Shown: positions 1-8,496 of the stretch, in pieces | Position numbering within the stretch: position 1 is the first letter of the stretch | Layout of the letters: each line of letters begins with the position of its first letter | DNA from: Asaia bogorensis | GTDB lineage: Bacteria; Pseudomonadota; Alphaproteobacteria; Acetobacterales; Acetobacteraceae | DNA: 24,218 nucleotides | Direction: 5' to 3' | NCBI GenBank assembly: GCA_945871455.1 | Contig: CAMBXJ010000009.1 | Coordinates: 1 to 24,218, forward strand | The notes under the pieces: model-generated | The model's database searches: none | The model's input: only the letters and a program-made list of their open reading frames with translations | Told to the model about the DNA's origin: nothing | Position numbers and translations under genes: made by a program

Positions 1-2216
1 GCCGCGCCCATCGCGCCGACCGTGCCGGCCTCCCCTACCCCCTTGGCGCCCAGCGGGTTCACCTTGGTGGGGACCTCTCTGGTCGCCAGGCGGAACTCCG
101 GATACTCGTCGGCGCGGGGCATCTGGTAGTCCATGAAGGACGCCGTCAGCATCTGGCCGGATTGGGGGTCGTGGATGATGATCTCGCCCAGCGCCTGGCC
201 GACACCTTGCACCACGCCGCCATGGATCTGGCCGGCGACGATCAGCGGGTTCAACACCTTGCCCAATTCCTCCACCGCGCTGTAGCGCACGATCTCGGTC
301 ACGCCGGTGTCGGGGTCGATCTCGACCTCGCAGATATGGGTGCCGTTCGGGAAGGTCACCGCGGTCGGGGTGAATTCTCCGGATTCGACCAGGCCGCCTT
401 CCTCGCCCGGCGGGATATGCTTCGGGTCATGCGCCGCGCGCCCGACATCGGCCAGGGTAATGGACCGATCGGTGCCGGCGATGCTGAATTTGCCTTCGGA
501 AAACTCGATATCGACGACCGCCGCTTCCAGCACCTCGGCCGCGAGTTTCTTCGCCGTGTCCAGCACCTTGTCCACCGCCAGCATCACGGCCGATCCGCCG
601 ATGCACAGCGCGCCGGACCCGCCGTTGCCCTTGCCGCTGGGCAGCAGGTCGGTGTCGCCGCCTTCCCAGATCACGTTCTCGATCGGGATGCCGAAGCGAT
701 CCGCGACGATCTGGGTCATCGTCGTCTCCAGCCCCTGCCCCACCGACATCGAGCCCGACCGCAGCACCAAGGTGCCATCTTCCCGCAGCCGCAATGTGGA
801 CAGGTCCTTGGCGGGGCGCAGGAACGGGCCGCCGGCGACCTCAATGCAATTGCACAGGCCGATGCCGCGCAGCATGCCGCGATCGGCGGCCTCCTTCCGG
901 CGCGCCTCGAACCCATCCAGTTCGGACAGTTCGGCGGCGAGTTGCATGTTTCCCTCGAACTCCCCGCAGTCATAGGTGAAGGTCAGCGCGGTCTTGTAGG
1001 GCATCGCATCCGGCGGGATCAGGTTGCGGCGGCGCAGTTCATAGGGGGAAATGCCAAGCTCCCGGGCGGCCACGTCGATCAGGCGTTCGATCGCATAGGT
1101 CGCTTCCGGACGACCGGCGCCGCGATAGGCCGCGGTCGGCACGGTGTGGGTCATCACGCCGCAGACCTCCGCCGCGATGGCCGGGATGATATAGGTGCCG
1201 GCGATGCCCCCGATATTGCCGACGCCCCAACCGGAACGGCCGGAGGTATAGGCGCCCAGGTTGCAATCCCAGCGCAGTTTCAGCGCGGTGAATTTTCCAT
1301 CCGCATCCAGGCCGAGTTCGGCCGAGATATGCATCTCCCGCGCCTGTTCGTCGGTCAGGAAACCCTCGGTGCGGTCGGAAATCCAGCGCACCGGGCGGTT
1401 CAGCCGGCGCGCGGCCCAGGTGATGAAGACCTCTTCCACATGCACGCCGGACTTCATGCCGAAGGAGCCACCGACATCCCCCGGAATGACCCGTAGATCG
1501 GTCGGCTTGATGCCGAAATTGTCCTTGGCCATGCCGTTGCGCAGGTTGAACGGCGACTGGTGCGCGGCATGCACGACGGGTCTTCCGTCCGGCCCCATCT
1601 CCGCCCAGACGCCGCGCGGTTCCATCGTATTGGCCGTCACGCGGGACACGGTGAAGTCCAGCTTCGTGACATGGGCGGCGTTCTTCAGGCCGGCGGTGGT
1701 GGCTTCGACGTCGCCACGCTTCCATAGGAAGCCGATATTGTCGGGGAATTCGTCCCACACCGGGGCGGCGCCGAGCGTCTGCGCCTCCAGCACATCGGTG
1801 ACGATCGGCAGTTCGGCATACTCGACCATGACGGCTTCGGCCGCTTCCATGGCGGCACCACGGGTTTCGGCGATGACCGCGGCCACGGATTCGCCGACAA
1901 ACCGGACCCGATCCTTCGCCAGCAGCGGCCGGTGGGTCTTGGCGGATGGGCTGCCATCCGGGCGAGTAAAGCCGAGACCGCCCGGGATGGGGGAAACATC
2001 GGTGAGGTCGTCGTGGGTATAGACGGCGACGACGCCGGCCACCGATTTGGCTGCCGCCGTGTCGATGCCGACGATCCGCGCATGAGCGTGCGGGGAGCGG
2101 ACCAAGATCGCCACCAGCATGCCGGCAGCGCGGCCGTCGGAGGCGTAATTGCCGCCGCCGGTCAGCAGGCGCTGGTCTTCCCGACGGCGGACGGAGCGGG
2201 TCTCTACGGTCGCCAT
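1..2216 (-). CDS. Molybdopterin-binding large subunit of a xanthine dehydrogenase/CO dehydrogenase-family hydroxylase (partial, 3' end outside window)
   Basis: The reading frame is open from ATG 2216 to the left edge (738 codons), so only a short C-terminal piece is missing. The protein would hold the Mo-cofactor and hydroxylate an organic substrate, normally together with a FAD subunit and a 2Fe-2S subunit; these are not in the window and may lie beyond the left edge. Seen: an N-terminal aldehyde oxidase/xanthine dehydrogenase a/b-hammerhead start (RREDQRLLTGGGNYASD), GDVGGSFGMK near residue 255, the active-site loop AYRGAGRPEA at 363-372, and KGVGEAGTVGA with the probable catalytic Glu at 729. 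The AYRGAGR loop is the form II/aldehyde-oxidase type and lacks the Cys of true CO dehydrogenase (AYRCSFR), so CO oxidation is unlikely. Start chosen because AGGGGAG lies 8 bases upstream. Family call is firm; substrate unknown. Confidence 0.93.
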   Translation of the reverse strand, partial: MATVETRSVRRREDQRLLTGGGNYASDGRAAGMLVAILVRSPHAHARIVGIDTAAAKSVAGVVAVYTHDDLTDVSPIPGGLGFTRPDGSPSAKTHRPLLAKDRVRFVGESVAAVIAETRGAAMEAAEAVMVEYAELPIVTDVLEAQTLGAAPVWDEFPDNIGFLWKRGDVEATTAGLKNAAHVTKLDFTVSRVTANTMEPRGVWAEMGPDGRPVVHAAHQSPFNLRNGMAKDNFGIKPTDLRVIPGDVGGSFGMKSGVHVEEVFITWAARRLNRPVRWISDRTEGFLTDEQAREMHISAELGLDADGKFTALKLRWDCNLGAYTSGRSGWGVGNIGGIAGTYIIPAIAAEVCGVMTHTVPTAAYRGAGRPEATYAIERLIDVAARELGISPYELRRRNLIPPDAMPYKTALTFTYDCGEFEGNMQLAAELSELDGFEARRKEAADRGMLRGIGLCNCIEVAGGPFLRPAKDLSTLRLREDGTLVLRSGSMSVGQGLETTMTQIVADRFGIPIENVIWEGGDTDLLPSGKGNGGSGALCIGGSAVMLAVDKVLDTAKKLAAEVLEAAVVDIEFSEGKFSIAGTDRSITLADVGRAAHDPKHIPPGEEGGLVESGEFTPTAVTFPNGTHICEVEIDPDTGVTEIVRYSAVEELGKVLNPLIVAGQIHGGVVQGVGQALGEIIIHDPQSGQMLTASFMDYQMPRADEYPEFRLATREVPTKVNPLGAKGVGEAGTVGAMGA

Positions 2217-2616
2217 GTCTTGTCTCCCCTAAATTAGGCAGCGTGTCGGCTTGGGTGTGACCCAGCCCGTTCCCGAGGTTTGCCACGGAATAGTGCGCCT
2301 CGGCGAGGGTGGGGGGTGCCGCGGGCTTCCGGAAGTTTGCGGCGCCGCACAATTGGACGGACGCAATTCCCGCGGATAGCGTCCTACCGTCATACCAAAA
2401 GTCAGATCTGGACTGATCGATGCCGCGATATTGGCTCGCCCCATGCAGACCAACACCGTCGTTGGAATATCCGCCAGCCGACGGCCGAACCTCTTGCGCG
2501 TCCGCTGCGCGGCTCTAGGCTGCAGGCCGCGCGGCACCCATCCGGCTCAGCCGGTCCAGTGTGCGGCGCGAGGAACCGTCTCCGCCATTGTCCCGCCCGA
2601 GCGGACAGGAGTTTCC
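2217..2616. promoter_or_regulatory. Divergent intergenic region between Mo-hydroxylase and amidase
   Basis: About 400 bases with no convincing gene. It should carry the promoters of both divergent genes. Visible elements are a perfect 10-bp palindrome CTTCCGGAAG at 2326-2335 and a hairpin in the hydroxylase leader at 2248-2267 (GGCT-GGGT paired with ACCC-AGCC, 3-base loop, one bulge). I could not identify a convincing -35/-10 pair. An upstream in-frame ATG at 2431 would extend the amidase by 62 residues into this region, but that extension has no ribosome binding site or family resemblance. Confidence 0.5.
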
Positions 2617-4263
2617 ATGCCCGACGCCACGCCCGCCACCGACCTGCATTATCTGTCCATCACCGACGCCGCCGCCCTGATCCAGCGCCGCCAGCTCTCG
2701 CCCGTGGAGCTGACCCGGCATTTCCTGGACCGGACTGCTGCCATCGATCCGCAGCTCAATTCCTATCTGCTGGTCACCGCCGACCACGCCATGCAACAGG
2801 CCCACCAGGCGGAATCGGAGATCATGGCCGGCAACTATCGCGGCCCGATGCATGGCGTCCCGTTCGCGCTGAAGGACATCTATTGCACCGCCGGCATCCG
2901 CACGACCTGCCATTCCCGCACGCGGGAAAATTACGTGCCGGAATTCGACGCGACCACGGTCTCCAAGCTTTATGCGGGCGGCGCGATCCTGCTGGGCAAG
3001 CTGTCCACGCATGAATTCGCGCATGGCGGCCCGTCTTTCGACCTGGCCTGGCCGGCGGCGCGCAATCCCTGGAACCGCGATCATTTCACGGGAGGTTCAT
3101 CAAGCGGGTCCGGCGCCGGGGTCGCCGCGGGGCTGATGATGGGCTCGCTGGGGTCCGACACCGGCGGGTCGATCCGCAATCCGGCAGCCTTGTGCGGGCT
3201 GGTGGGGCTGAAACCGACCTACGGGCTGGTCAGCCGGCGCGGCGTCTACACCAACTCCTTCAGCTACGATCACGCCGGGCCGATGACCTGGACGGTCGAG
3301 GATTGCGCCATCATGCTGCAAGCGATCGCCGGCCATGACGCGGGCGATCCGGCCAGCGCGAACCGGCCGGTGCCCGACTACCGCGCCGCTTTGACCGGCA
3401 GTGTCAAGGGCCTGCGGATCGGCGTGCTGCGCCACCTGTACGAGGACGATGTGCCGATCCACCCGGAAGCCAAAGCCGCGCTGGAAGCCGCGCTCGACGT
3501 GCTGCGGGGCCTCGGAGCGGTGCTGGAGGATGCGCGCATCCGCCCCGCCGCCGACTACCACGCGGTGAAGATTACCGGCGCCGAGAGCGAGTTGTTCTCC
3601 GTCCATGAACCGGTCCTGCGGGAGCGTCTGGGCGATTTTGGAGAGGATTTCCTGGGGCGCGCCCTGGGCGCGCTGCTGATTTCGGGACCCGACTATACGC
3701 GCGCGTCCCGCCAGCGCCGGTTGATGATCGCCGAAATGGCGCCGCTCTACGCCAAATACGACGTGTTGATCACCGCCGCCCCCGGCCCAGCCGCGCGTCT
3801 GGATTCCTGGCGGACGATCAATTTCTGGCAGCGCAATTCCGTGACGACGCCGTTCAACGTCACCGGCGGGCCGGCATTGGTGCAATGCGTGGGCTTCACC
3901 GCGGACGGGCTGCCGCTTTCAATGCAGGTGGTCGGGCGACCGTTCGATGACGCGACCGTGCTGCGGGTCGCGCAGGCCTATGAGGCCGCCACCCCCTGGA
4001 AGAGCCGTCGCCCCCCCCTGGACCCGGATGCCGTGTTTTCGGCCGCCCAACCGCCGGTGCCGGAACCCGCCAGGTCCGAGATGGGACAGGCGCGCCGCGA
4101 TGAGCTCGCGGGTTTGTGCAAGCGGGCCGGTCTGACCCTGAACGACCGGCATTTCGAGCAGTTCTGCGCCACCGCCCCCTATGTGGAGGAGATGACCGGC
4201 CATCTGCGGCGGGATCTGACCTTCATGGACGAACCGGCGAGCGTGTTTCAGTTCGGCGGGTAG
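2617..4263 (+). CDS. Amidase signature family hydrolase
   Basis: A 548-residue enzyme hydrolysing a C-N amide-type bond, probably cytoplasmic since no signal peptide is visible. The amidase-signature Ser-cisSer-Lys triad is complete: Lys86 in GVPFALKDI, cis-Ser about 161 in TGGSSSGSGAG, and nucleophile Ser185 in GSDTGGSIRNPAALCGLVGLK. The frame extends upstream to 2431, but the start at 2617 has AGGAG six bases before ATG and a normal family N-terminus (LHYLSITDAAALI). The last 60 or so residues (after the core, from DELAGLCKRAG) form a charged, probably helical tail that may be a GatC/AtzG-like small domain; this is inference. The substrate cannot be told; close relatives are annotated as indoleacetamide, biuret-type or general amidases, and GatA is a possible mis-annotation. 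No GatB or GatC gene is nearby, which argues against a tRNA amidotransferase role. Confidence 0.93.
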   Translation: MPDATPATDLHYLSITDAAALIQRRQLSPVELTRHFLDRTAAIDPQLNSYLLVTADHAMQQAHQAESEIMAGNYRGPMHGVPFALKDIYCTAGIRTTCHSRTRENYVPEFDATTVSKLYAGGAILLGKLSTHEFAHGGPSFDLAWPAARNPWNRDHFTGGSSSGSGAGVAAGLMMGSLGSDTGGSIRNPAALCGLVGLKPTYGLVSRRGVYTNSFSYDHAGPMTWTVEDCAIMLQAIAGHDAGDPASANRPVPDYRAALTGSVKGLRIGVLRHLYEDDVPIHPEAKAALEAALDVLRGLGAVLEDARIRPAADYHAVKITGAESELFSVHEPVLRERLGDFGEDFLGRALGALLISGPDYTRASRQRRLMIAEMAPLYAKYDVLITAAPGPAARLDSWRTINFWQRNSVTTPFNVTGGPALVQCVGFTADGLPLSMQVVGRPFDDATVLRVAQAYEAATPWKSRRPPLDPDAVFSAAQPPVPEPARSEMGQARRDELAGLCKRAGLTLNDRHFEQFCATAPYVEEMTGHLRRDLTFMDEPASVFQFGG

Positions 4264-4484
4264 GCCCATCGCGCCCGCTTGATGGTCCGACAGCGTCCGT
4301 CGCCGGTCCGGGTTCGGGTCGGTGGCGCGACGTCCGCATGGTCGGACGACCAAGCGGCACGACGATGGGTTCGGCCTTGCGCGTGCGCGTTCGGCCGCAA
4401 TCAGCCATATGGTTTCCGGTGCGCGTTGGTCGGCGGCCTCGTTTCATAAGGCGATCGGATGCCGTCGCGTTATCGGTCTCACGG

Positions 4485-4520
4485 AAAAAATCCGCCCCCT
4501 CCGGGCCAGGCCCGGAGGGG
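4485..4520 (-). terminator. Rho-independent terminator of the LLM monooxygenase gene
   Basis: A perfect 12-bp G+C-rich inverted repeat (CCCCTCCGGGCC / GGCCCGGAGGGG, 4496-4520) begins 14 bases past the minus-strand stop codon at 4535. It is followed on the minus strand by five bases and then six T (4485-4490). The 1-base formal loop would open to 3-5 bases in RNA. On the plus strand no T-run follows the stem, so it is unlikely to terminate the amidase. Confidence 0.8.
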
Positions 4521-4534
4521 AACGGGTTTGCCGT

Positions 4535-5722
4535 TTATTGTGCCGCCGCGGCGATCTTCGATCCGGCTCCGAAGGCTGGCATGACCTCCTTCGAAAAGCG
4601 GTCCAGATCCTCCAGCTGGATGGCGAGAGGCGTGCCCAGCGGTGTCGCGCAGACCACGCGATTCAGCGCGGGGTAGCGCTTCTCGACGGCCTTGAGCTGC
4701 TCGATGATGTCGGCGGGTGTGCCGGCCAGGAAGCCGCCCATGGCCACGGCGTCCTCGATCCTCGGTAGCTTGACCGAGCCGGCCAGCGACGGATCGCGCA
4801 TGGCCGCGATCTGCTGGTCCGTCAGCGCGCGCACGAGCCGCAGTTCGCCGAACATCTTCATGTTCTCTTCGTAGTGCGGGGCGGCTTCGCGGATCGCCTG
4901 CTCTCGGCTGTTGGCGATGTGGAACTGAAAGCCGAGTGCCAGGCGTTCACCGGGTTCGAGCTGGACACCACGGCGCGCATAGGCCGCACGGAAGCCGTCG
5001 ATGTGACGGTCGACCGCGCCACCTTCCGCGGAGCCACCGCCAATCACGCCGCTGATGCCGTGCTTGGCCATGAAGTCGAACGCGCGGTCCGAGCCGCTTT
5101 GGATCGGCTGCCAGCATTCGACCGGCAACCGCGCCGGCGCCGGGACCAGCGTGATTTCCTTCAGGGTGTAGCCGCGATAGGGCACCTCGGGCGGGATCGT
5201 GTAGAACCGGCCCTTGTGGGAGAACGGCTCGCCTGAGAACGCCTTGAAGATGATGTCGACACCTTCCTCGAAGATCGCGCGGTTCGCTTCCTGATCGGTC
5301 AGGGGGCCGCCAAAGCTCTCGACCTCTCGGGTGTGATAGCCGCGGGCGACGCCGAAGATCACTCGCCCACCGGTCAGGATGTCGGCCATCGCGTAGTCTT
5401 CGGCGAGGCGCAGCGGATGCCACATGGGCACGACGTTGAAGCCGCAACCGACGTTGATGTTCTTGGTCACGCCGCAGAGATGCATCGCCATCATCAGCAG
5501 GTTCGGGATCAGTTCAGTCCCTTCCGGCTGGAAATGATGTTCCGCCATCCACATCGTGTCGAAGCCGCGCTCGTCCATGCATTTTGCGTAGGAGACGACC
5601 TTGTGCAGCGCCTGCCCCAGCACCTCCCGCGAGTAATGCCGGTTGTTGATCGGCGTGCCGGCGTATCCCAGCTTCTCCATATCGACGGTGCCGAAATAGG
5701 AGCTGTCAAATTTGGTGATCAT
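4535..5722 (-). CDS. LLM-class flavin-dependent monooxygenase (luciferase-like), first copy
   Basis: A 395-residue bacterial-luciferase-family protein (PF00296 type) that would use reduced flavin from a separate reductase to oxygenate or desulfonate an organic substrate. Seen: the N-terminal barrel with FDTMWMAEHHF (about 54-64), the strand GRVIFGVARGYHTREVESFG (about 118-137) typical of this family, the FYTIPPEVPYRG segment, and a long C-terminal half ending LEDLDRFSKEVMPAFG. ATG 5722 is preferred over an in-frame ATG at 5761 because GAGGAG lies six bases before it. It is followed by a good terminator. A second LLM gene lies 1.3 kb upstream on the same strand, with an alpha/beta hydrolase between them. 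The two LLM proteins are clearly different, not a recent duplication. No flavin reductase gene is visible. Confidence 0.92.
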   Translation of the reverse strand: MITKFDSSYFGTVDMEKLGYAGTPINNRHYSREVLGQALHKVVSYAKCMDERGFDTMWMAEHHFQPEGTELIPNLLMMAMHLCGVTKNINVGCGFNVVPMWHPLRLAEDYAMADILTGGRVIFGVARGYHTREVESFGGPLTDQEANRAIFEEGVDIIFKAFSGEPFSHKGRFYTIPPEVPYRGYTLKEITLVPAPARLPVECWQPIQSGSDRAFDFMAKHGISGVIGGGSAEGGAVDRHIDGFRAAYARRGVQLEPGERLALGFQFHIANSREQAIREAAPHYEENMKMFGELRLVRALTDQQIAAMRDPSLAGSVKLPRIEDAVAMGGFLAGTPADIIEQLKAVEKRYPALNRVVCATPLGTPLAIQLEDLDRFSKEVMPAFGAGSKIAAAAQ

Positions 5723-5964
5723 GTACGTCTCCTCGAAGTCTGGCTTGATGTAAGGCGCCATTGTCGTTCAGGTGGTGAATATGCCGTACTTCGCCTGGAT
5801 TTCCCATTCGGCGGTATCACCACTCGGCATCATCGGTTTGTCGCCGGGTTTTTGGTCGCTGACAAGCCACACAGCCACCCCGGCCTGTCACGCGCCTGCT
5901 GGCTTCGGGTTCCGGTTCGGTCCCGGTCGGCAGCCCGTTTGGGCCGCCGGCCTGGGCCGCCCCA

Positions 5965-6711
5965 TCAGCGCGGCGTATGTTGGCGCAGGAATGCGAGCAC
6001 CTCCTGGGTCGTTGCGTCCAGCATCTCCTGGGGTGCTCGCCATGGGAACGCGGTCGACCGCGCGTTCGGCGCCAGCGCCGCGACGTCCCGCGACGTGACC
6101 AGCGGGTGCGCCGGCGTGTCGTCAGGCAGGACCAGGATTGGCGTTGGGCAGGATTGCGCGAACTCACGGGTCACGCTGTAGACGAAATCCGGATACGCCC
6201 GATACAAACGGTGCAGATACGGTTCGATCTCAGATTTATCGACATCCGGTCGGCGGGCGAGGAATTCGGGCGCCCATACATCGCGACCGGAGTTGAACAT
6301 GTAATCCGGATGGTCCGGGTGATGGCCGACCGTCTGACACAGGATCGCGCCCACGACCCGGTCCGGCGCGCGTTCCAGCAGCTTCATGGCGAAGCAGCCG
6401 CCGATGCAGTAGCCCATGAAGAAGAACCTATCGATGCCAAGATGGTCCATCAGCCCGAGTTGGTCGTCCGCGAACGCACCCCATGGGTCGCTGGCCGGGA
6501 TTGGACCGCTCGACTCGCCGCCATTGGCGTTGCGCTGGTCCATCGTGATGCAGCGGAATTCGCCGCTGAACGCCGCCATCGCGTTGATCACGGCATTGGG
6601 CCAGTTGGCGATTCGTGAATTCAGCCCGCCGCCCGGGACGACGAATAGCGGAAAGCCGCTGCCGGTCTCTTCGTAGCGGATACGGACATTACCTTTTTCA
6701 TAGAACGGCAT
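5965..6711 (-). CDS. Alpha/beta hydrolase with a Cys nucleophile elbow
   Basis: A 248-residue alpha/beta-fold hydrolase. The oxyanion strand FVVPGGGLNS is at 23-32 and the nucleophile elbow is GYCIGG at 100-105, with Cys102 where most relatives have Ser. Cys in GYCxGG is known from dienelactone hydrolases. The acid is probably Asp197 or Asp198 in LVLPDD. The usual C-terminal GHxxxxE His is absent: that position reads FPWRAPQEM, and the nearest His is His202 beside the acid. The start has GGGAG six bases upstream. It sits between two LLM monooxygenase genes, with 242 bases to the next one downstream, so co-regulation is plausible but not shown. It might hydrolyse an ester or lactone made by the monooxygenases, or be catalytically altered. 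Confidence 0.88.
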   Translation of the reverse strand: MPFYEKGNVRIRYEETGSGFPLFVVPGGGLNSRIANWPNAVINAMAAFSGEFRCITMDQRNANGGESSGPIPASDPWGAFADDQLGLMDHLGIDRFFFMGYCIGGCFAMKLLERAPDRVVGAILCQTVGHHPDHPDYMFNSGRDVWAPEFLARRPDVDKSEIEPYLHRLYRAYPDFVYSVTREFAQSCPTPILVLPDDTPAHPLVTSRDVAALAPNARSTAFPWRAPQEMLDATTQEVLAFLRQHTPR

Positions 6712-7065
6712 ATTGGACTCCCGATTGTTGGGCCACCGCGCGCATACACCTGAAGTGTCAGGTCACCCAGGCGGGACCGATGGCAGGAACGGGGGCACAT
6801 GTCTTACCGGTGCCCCAACTTCGACGATCATCTTCTAGCAAGCGTTCGCGGAATCTCCCTGATCGATTCACCCGCCTCCCGTTAAATTGCGGGGGCGTGT
6901 GCCGCCGGTTCAACCGTTATGGCGCGGCATCTCTCGATACCCACCCAGCCGATACCGCGTCCCGGTGGCGGCGAACCGCCGACAGGGGCAAACCAAGACC
7001 GACGCCCGCCCTCCCCGCACCGATACGGCTCTGCAGGCCTCGATCCGAGAGGCTCGAAGCCGCAC
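6712..7065. other. Intergenic spacer with hairpins, no gene seen
   Basis: 354 bases between the second LLM gene and the hydrolase. Short open frames here show no family resemblance. Two inverted repeats stand out: GGGGCAC (6792-6798) with GTGCCCC (6810-6816) across an 11-base loop, and GGCGG-CGAA-CCGCC (6967-6980), which on the minus strand reads as a five-bp stem closed by a TTCG tetraloop. The second lies about 85 bases past the LLM stop codon. Neither has a T-run, so neither is a classical terminator; the first is in the upstream region of the hydrolase gene. Confidence 0.5.
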
Positions 7066-8115
7066 TCAACCGAACGCGGATTTGACCTCCCGCGCCAAAA
7101 GCCGGATCGCCTCCCGCTCGGCCGCGTGATCGGCCAGGCCCGCGCAATTCGTTTCCAGTTGCACGCCCGACAGCCCGATGTCGCGTTGCAGGTCTTTCAA
7201 CTTCCCCACGACTGTATCGGGCGAACCAATGAAAACCGAACCGCGCAAGGTTTCCTCGAGCGTGATTTCAGTCAGGCGCTGCGATGTTTTCCAACGCGCG
7301 TGGTCCGGCGGGGTATTTTGCCGCCGAGCGGAGTCGGCGAGCAGGCGGCTTTGGTTCTGGAAATGGCGCATGAGAGTCGGCCCGTAGGCTTCCTGCGCCG
7401 CCGCATCGGTTTTGGCGACGAAGCCGGGGCAGCGGAGATAGACGGGTGCCTCCCCTGGATGGCCGGCGTCGGTCCAGGCTTTGCGGTAGACGTCTATGTT
7501 CTGCTTGAACATGCGCGCGTCCTCGTGCCGCACGGACAGGAAAAGACCCTGGCCCGCTTTGCCGGCCGCGGGGAATGTCTCGATGCTTGCGGCGGCGATG
7601 CGGATTTCGGGCATCGGCTGCTGCACCGGCCGCGGAACGACCGTGACGTCGTCGATCTCGTAAAACTTGCCCTTGTAGGAGAAATTGTCCTCCTGCCAGG
7701 CGCGCTGGATGATCTCCAGACACTCAATTTCGCGTTCCTTGCTTTCGGAAAACGCGATGTTCAGCGCCTCGTAGGTCTTCACGACGCCGCTACGGCCGAT
7801 ACCGAAGATCAGCCGGCCTTTGGATATGTGGTCCAGGGTCGCTGCTTCCTCGGCGATGCGAAGCGGGTTCGCCAACGGAAGCACTTGCACGCTGGTTCCG
7901 ATCCTGATCCGCTCTGTGCGGGCCGCGATCGCGGCACCGAGGACCAGCGGGCTGGCCGAGAGGGCGCGCGCTTTGTCGAAATGCAGTTCCGCGAGCCACA
8001 TCACGTCCAGGCCGTATTCCTCGCTGGCGTCGACGATGTCGAACCCCGCGGCGAAGCATGCGGCCTGGCCGCGGCCGGGCAGCACCGGAAATTCGTGATA
8101 GACACCCAATTCCAT
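7066..8115 (-). CDS. LLM-class flavin-dependent monooxygenase (luciferase-like), second copy
   Basis: A 349-residue luciferase-family protein of the usual family length. Seen: N-terminal MELGVYHEF, LDVMWLAELHFDK near 36-48, IRIGTSVQVLPLANPLRIAEE, GRLIFGIGRSG, the FSYKGKFYEIDDVTVVPRPVQ strand, and C-terminal GSPDTVVGKLKDL. All are hallmarks of FMNH2-dependent LLM oxidoreductases. The frame is open upstream to 8232, but ATG 8115 gives the family N-terminus and has a weak GGAAAGG upstream. An 846-base gene-free stretch precedes it. Substrate unknown. Candidates by family are alkanal, alkanesulfonate, limonene-type or coenzyme-linked oxygenation, and nothing here decides between them. Confidence 0.92.
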   Translation of the reverse strand: MELGVYHEFPVLPGRGQAACFAAGFDIVDASEEYGLDVMWLAELHFDKARALSASPLVLGAAIAARTERIRIGTSVQVLPLANPLRIAEEAATLDHISKGRLIFGIGRSGVVKTYEALNIAFSESKEREIECLEIIQRAWQEDNFSYKGKFYEIDDVTVVPRPVQQPMPEIRIAAASIETFPAAGKAGQGLFLSVRHEDARMFKQNIDVYRKAWTDAGHPGEAPVYLRCPGFVAKTDAAAQEAYGPTLMRHFQNQSRLLADSARRQNTPPDHARWKTSQRLTEITLEETLRGSVFIGSPDTVVGKLKDLQRDIGLSGVQLETNCAGLADHAAEREAIRLLAREVKSAFG

Positions 8116-8382
8116 TGAATGGGACCTTTCCCAACACTGTCTTATCGACGGCCGGTTTTGGTCGCCGTCCAATGCCACGTCAACCAAGGCGTTAGACCTG
8201 CATGCGTTCCATGATTTTCGAGGCGGCACCAAGGCGGTCCTGGCCGGACCTGGCGATCAGCGAGTTCATGGGACGGCCGCGGCGGTCGGCGTGCGCGGGA
8301 TGGCGCGTCGATACAGCCGTGCGTTCGGAATGTTGCTATCAGGCGAAGCTAAACGCCGGCTGACGGGCGAGCCGGTTTCCGA

Positions 8383-8408
8383 TGTCAGATCGTGACATTG
8401 CTTGTCAC
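8383..8408. promoter_or_regulatory. Phased inverted half-sites, candidate operator
   Basis: TGTCA (8383-8387), TGACA (8393-8397) and TGTCA (8403-8407) alternate in orientation at exact 10-base spacing. The right pair forms a perfect 6-bp inverted repeat GTGACA-TTGCT-TGTCAC (8392-8408). The site lies about 270 bases upstream of the second LLM gene start. Role as a regulator-binding site is inference from the geometry alone. Confidence 0.35.
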
Positions 8409-8462
8409 ACTGACGGGAGGGCTTCAGGCCTTGTCGGAGGCCGCTCCCCAGCAGGCCCACTA

Positions 8463-8496
8463 CGTCGTCATTGCGAGCGAGTCGGAGCAATCCAGA
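8463..8496. repeat. Fragment resembling the CGTCATTGCGAG...GCAATCC dispersed repeat
   Basis: The stretch starts CGTCGTCATTGCGAGCGA and continues into GCAATCCAG, with ATTGC (8470-8474) and GCAAT (8487-8491) forming an inverted pair. This core is familiar to me from short palindromic repeats scattered between genes in several alphaproteobacterial genomes. Only one copy is in the window, so the repeat status rests on recalled similarity. Confidence 0.4.

Noticed and set aside
162..1496. A 444-codon open frame on the plus strand
   Set aside because: Antisense to the Mo-hydroxylase subunit, whose frame has catalytic motifs. The product is low-complexity and resembles nothing.
1..2216. True CO dehydrogenase large subunit
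   Set aside because: The active-site loop is AYRGAGR, not the AYRCSFR loop with the Cu-binding Cys of carboxydotrophic enzymes.
1039..2352. A 437-codon minus-strand frame overlapping the hydroxylase gene
   Set aside because: Same strand but another frame of the hydroxylase gene; Arg/Gly-rich with no motifs.
2617..4263. GatA subunit of the tRNA amidotransferase
   Set aside because: No GatB or GatC gene nearby, the C-terminal tail differs, and the context is catabolic.
5723..5964. GC-rich stretch after the hydrolase stop as a terminator
   Set aside because: No long perfect stem and no T-run could be found.
5333..6181. A 282-codon plus-strand frame across the LLM-hydrolase junction
   Set aside because: Antisense to two well-supported genes and the spacer between them; no motifs.
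6919..8118. A 399-codon plus-strand frame
   Set aside because: Antisense shadow of the second LLM monooxygenase.
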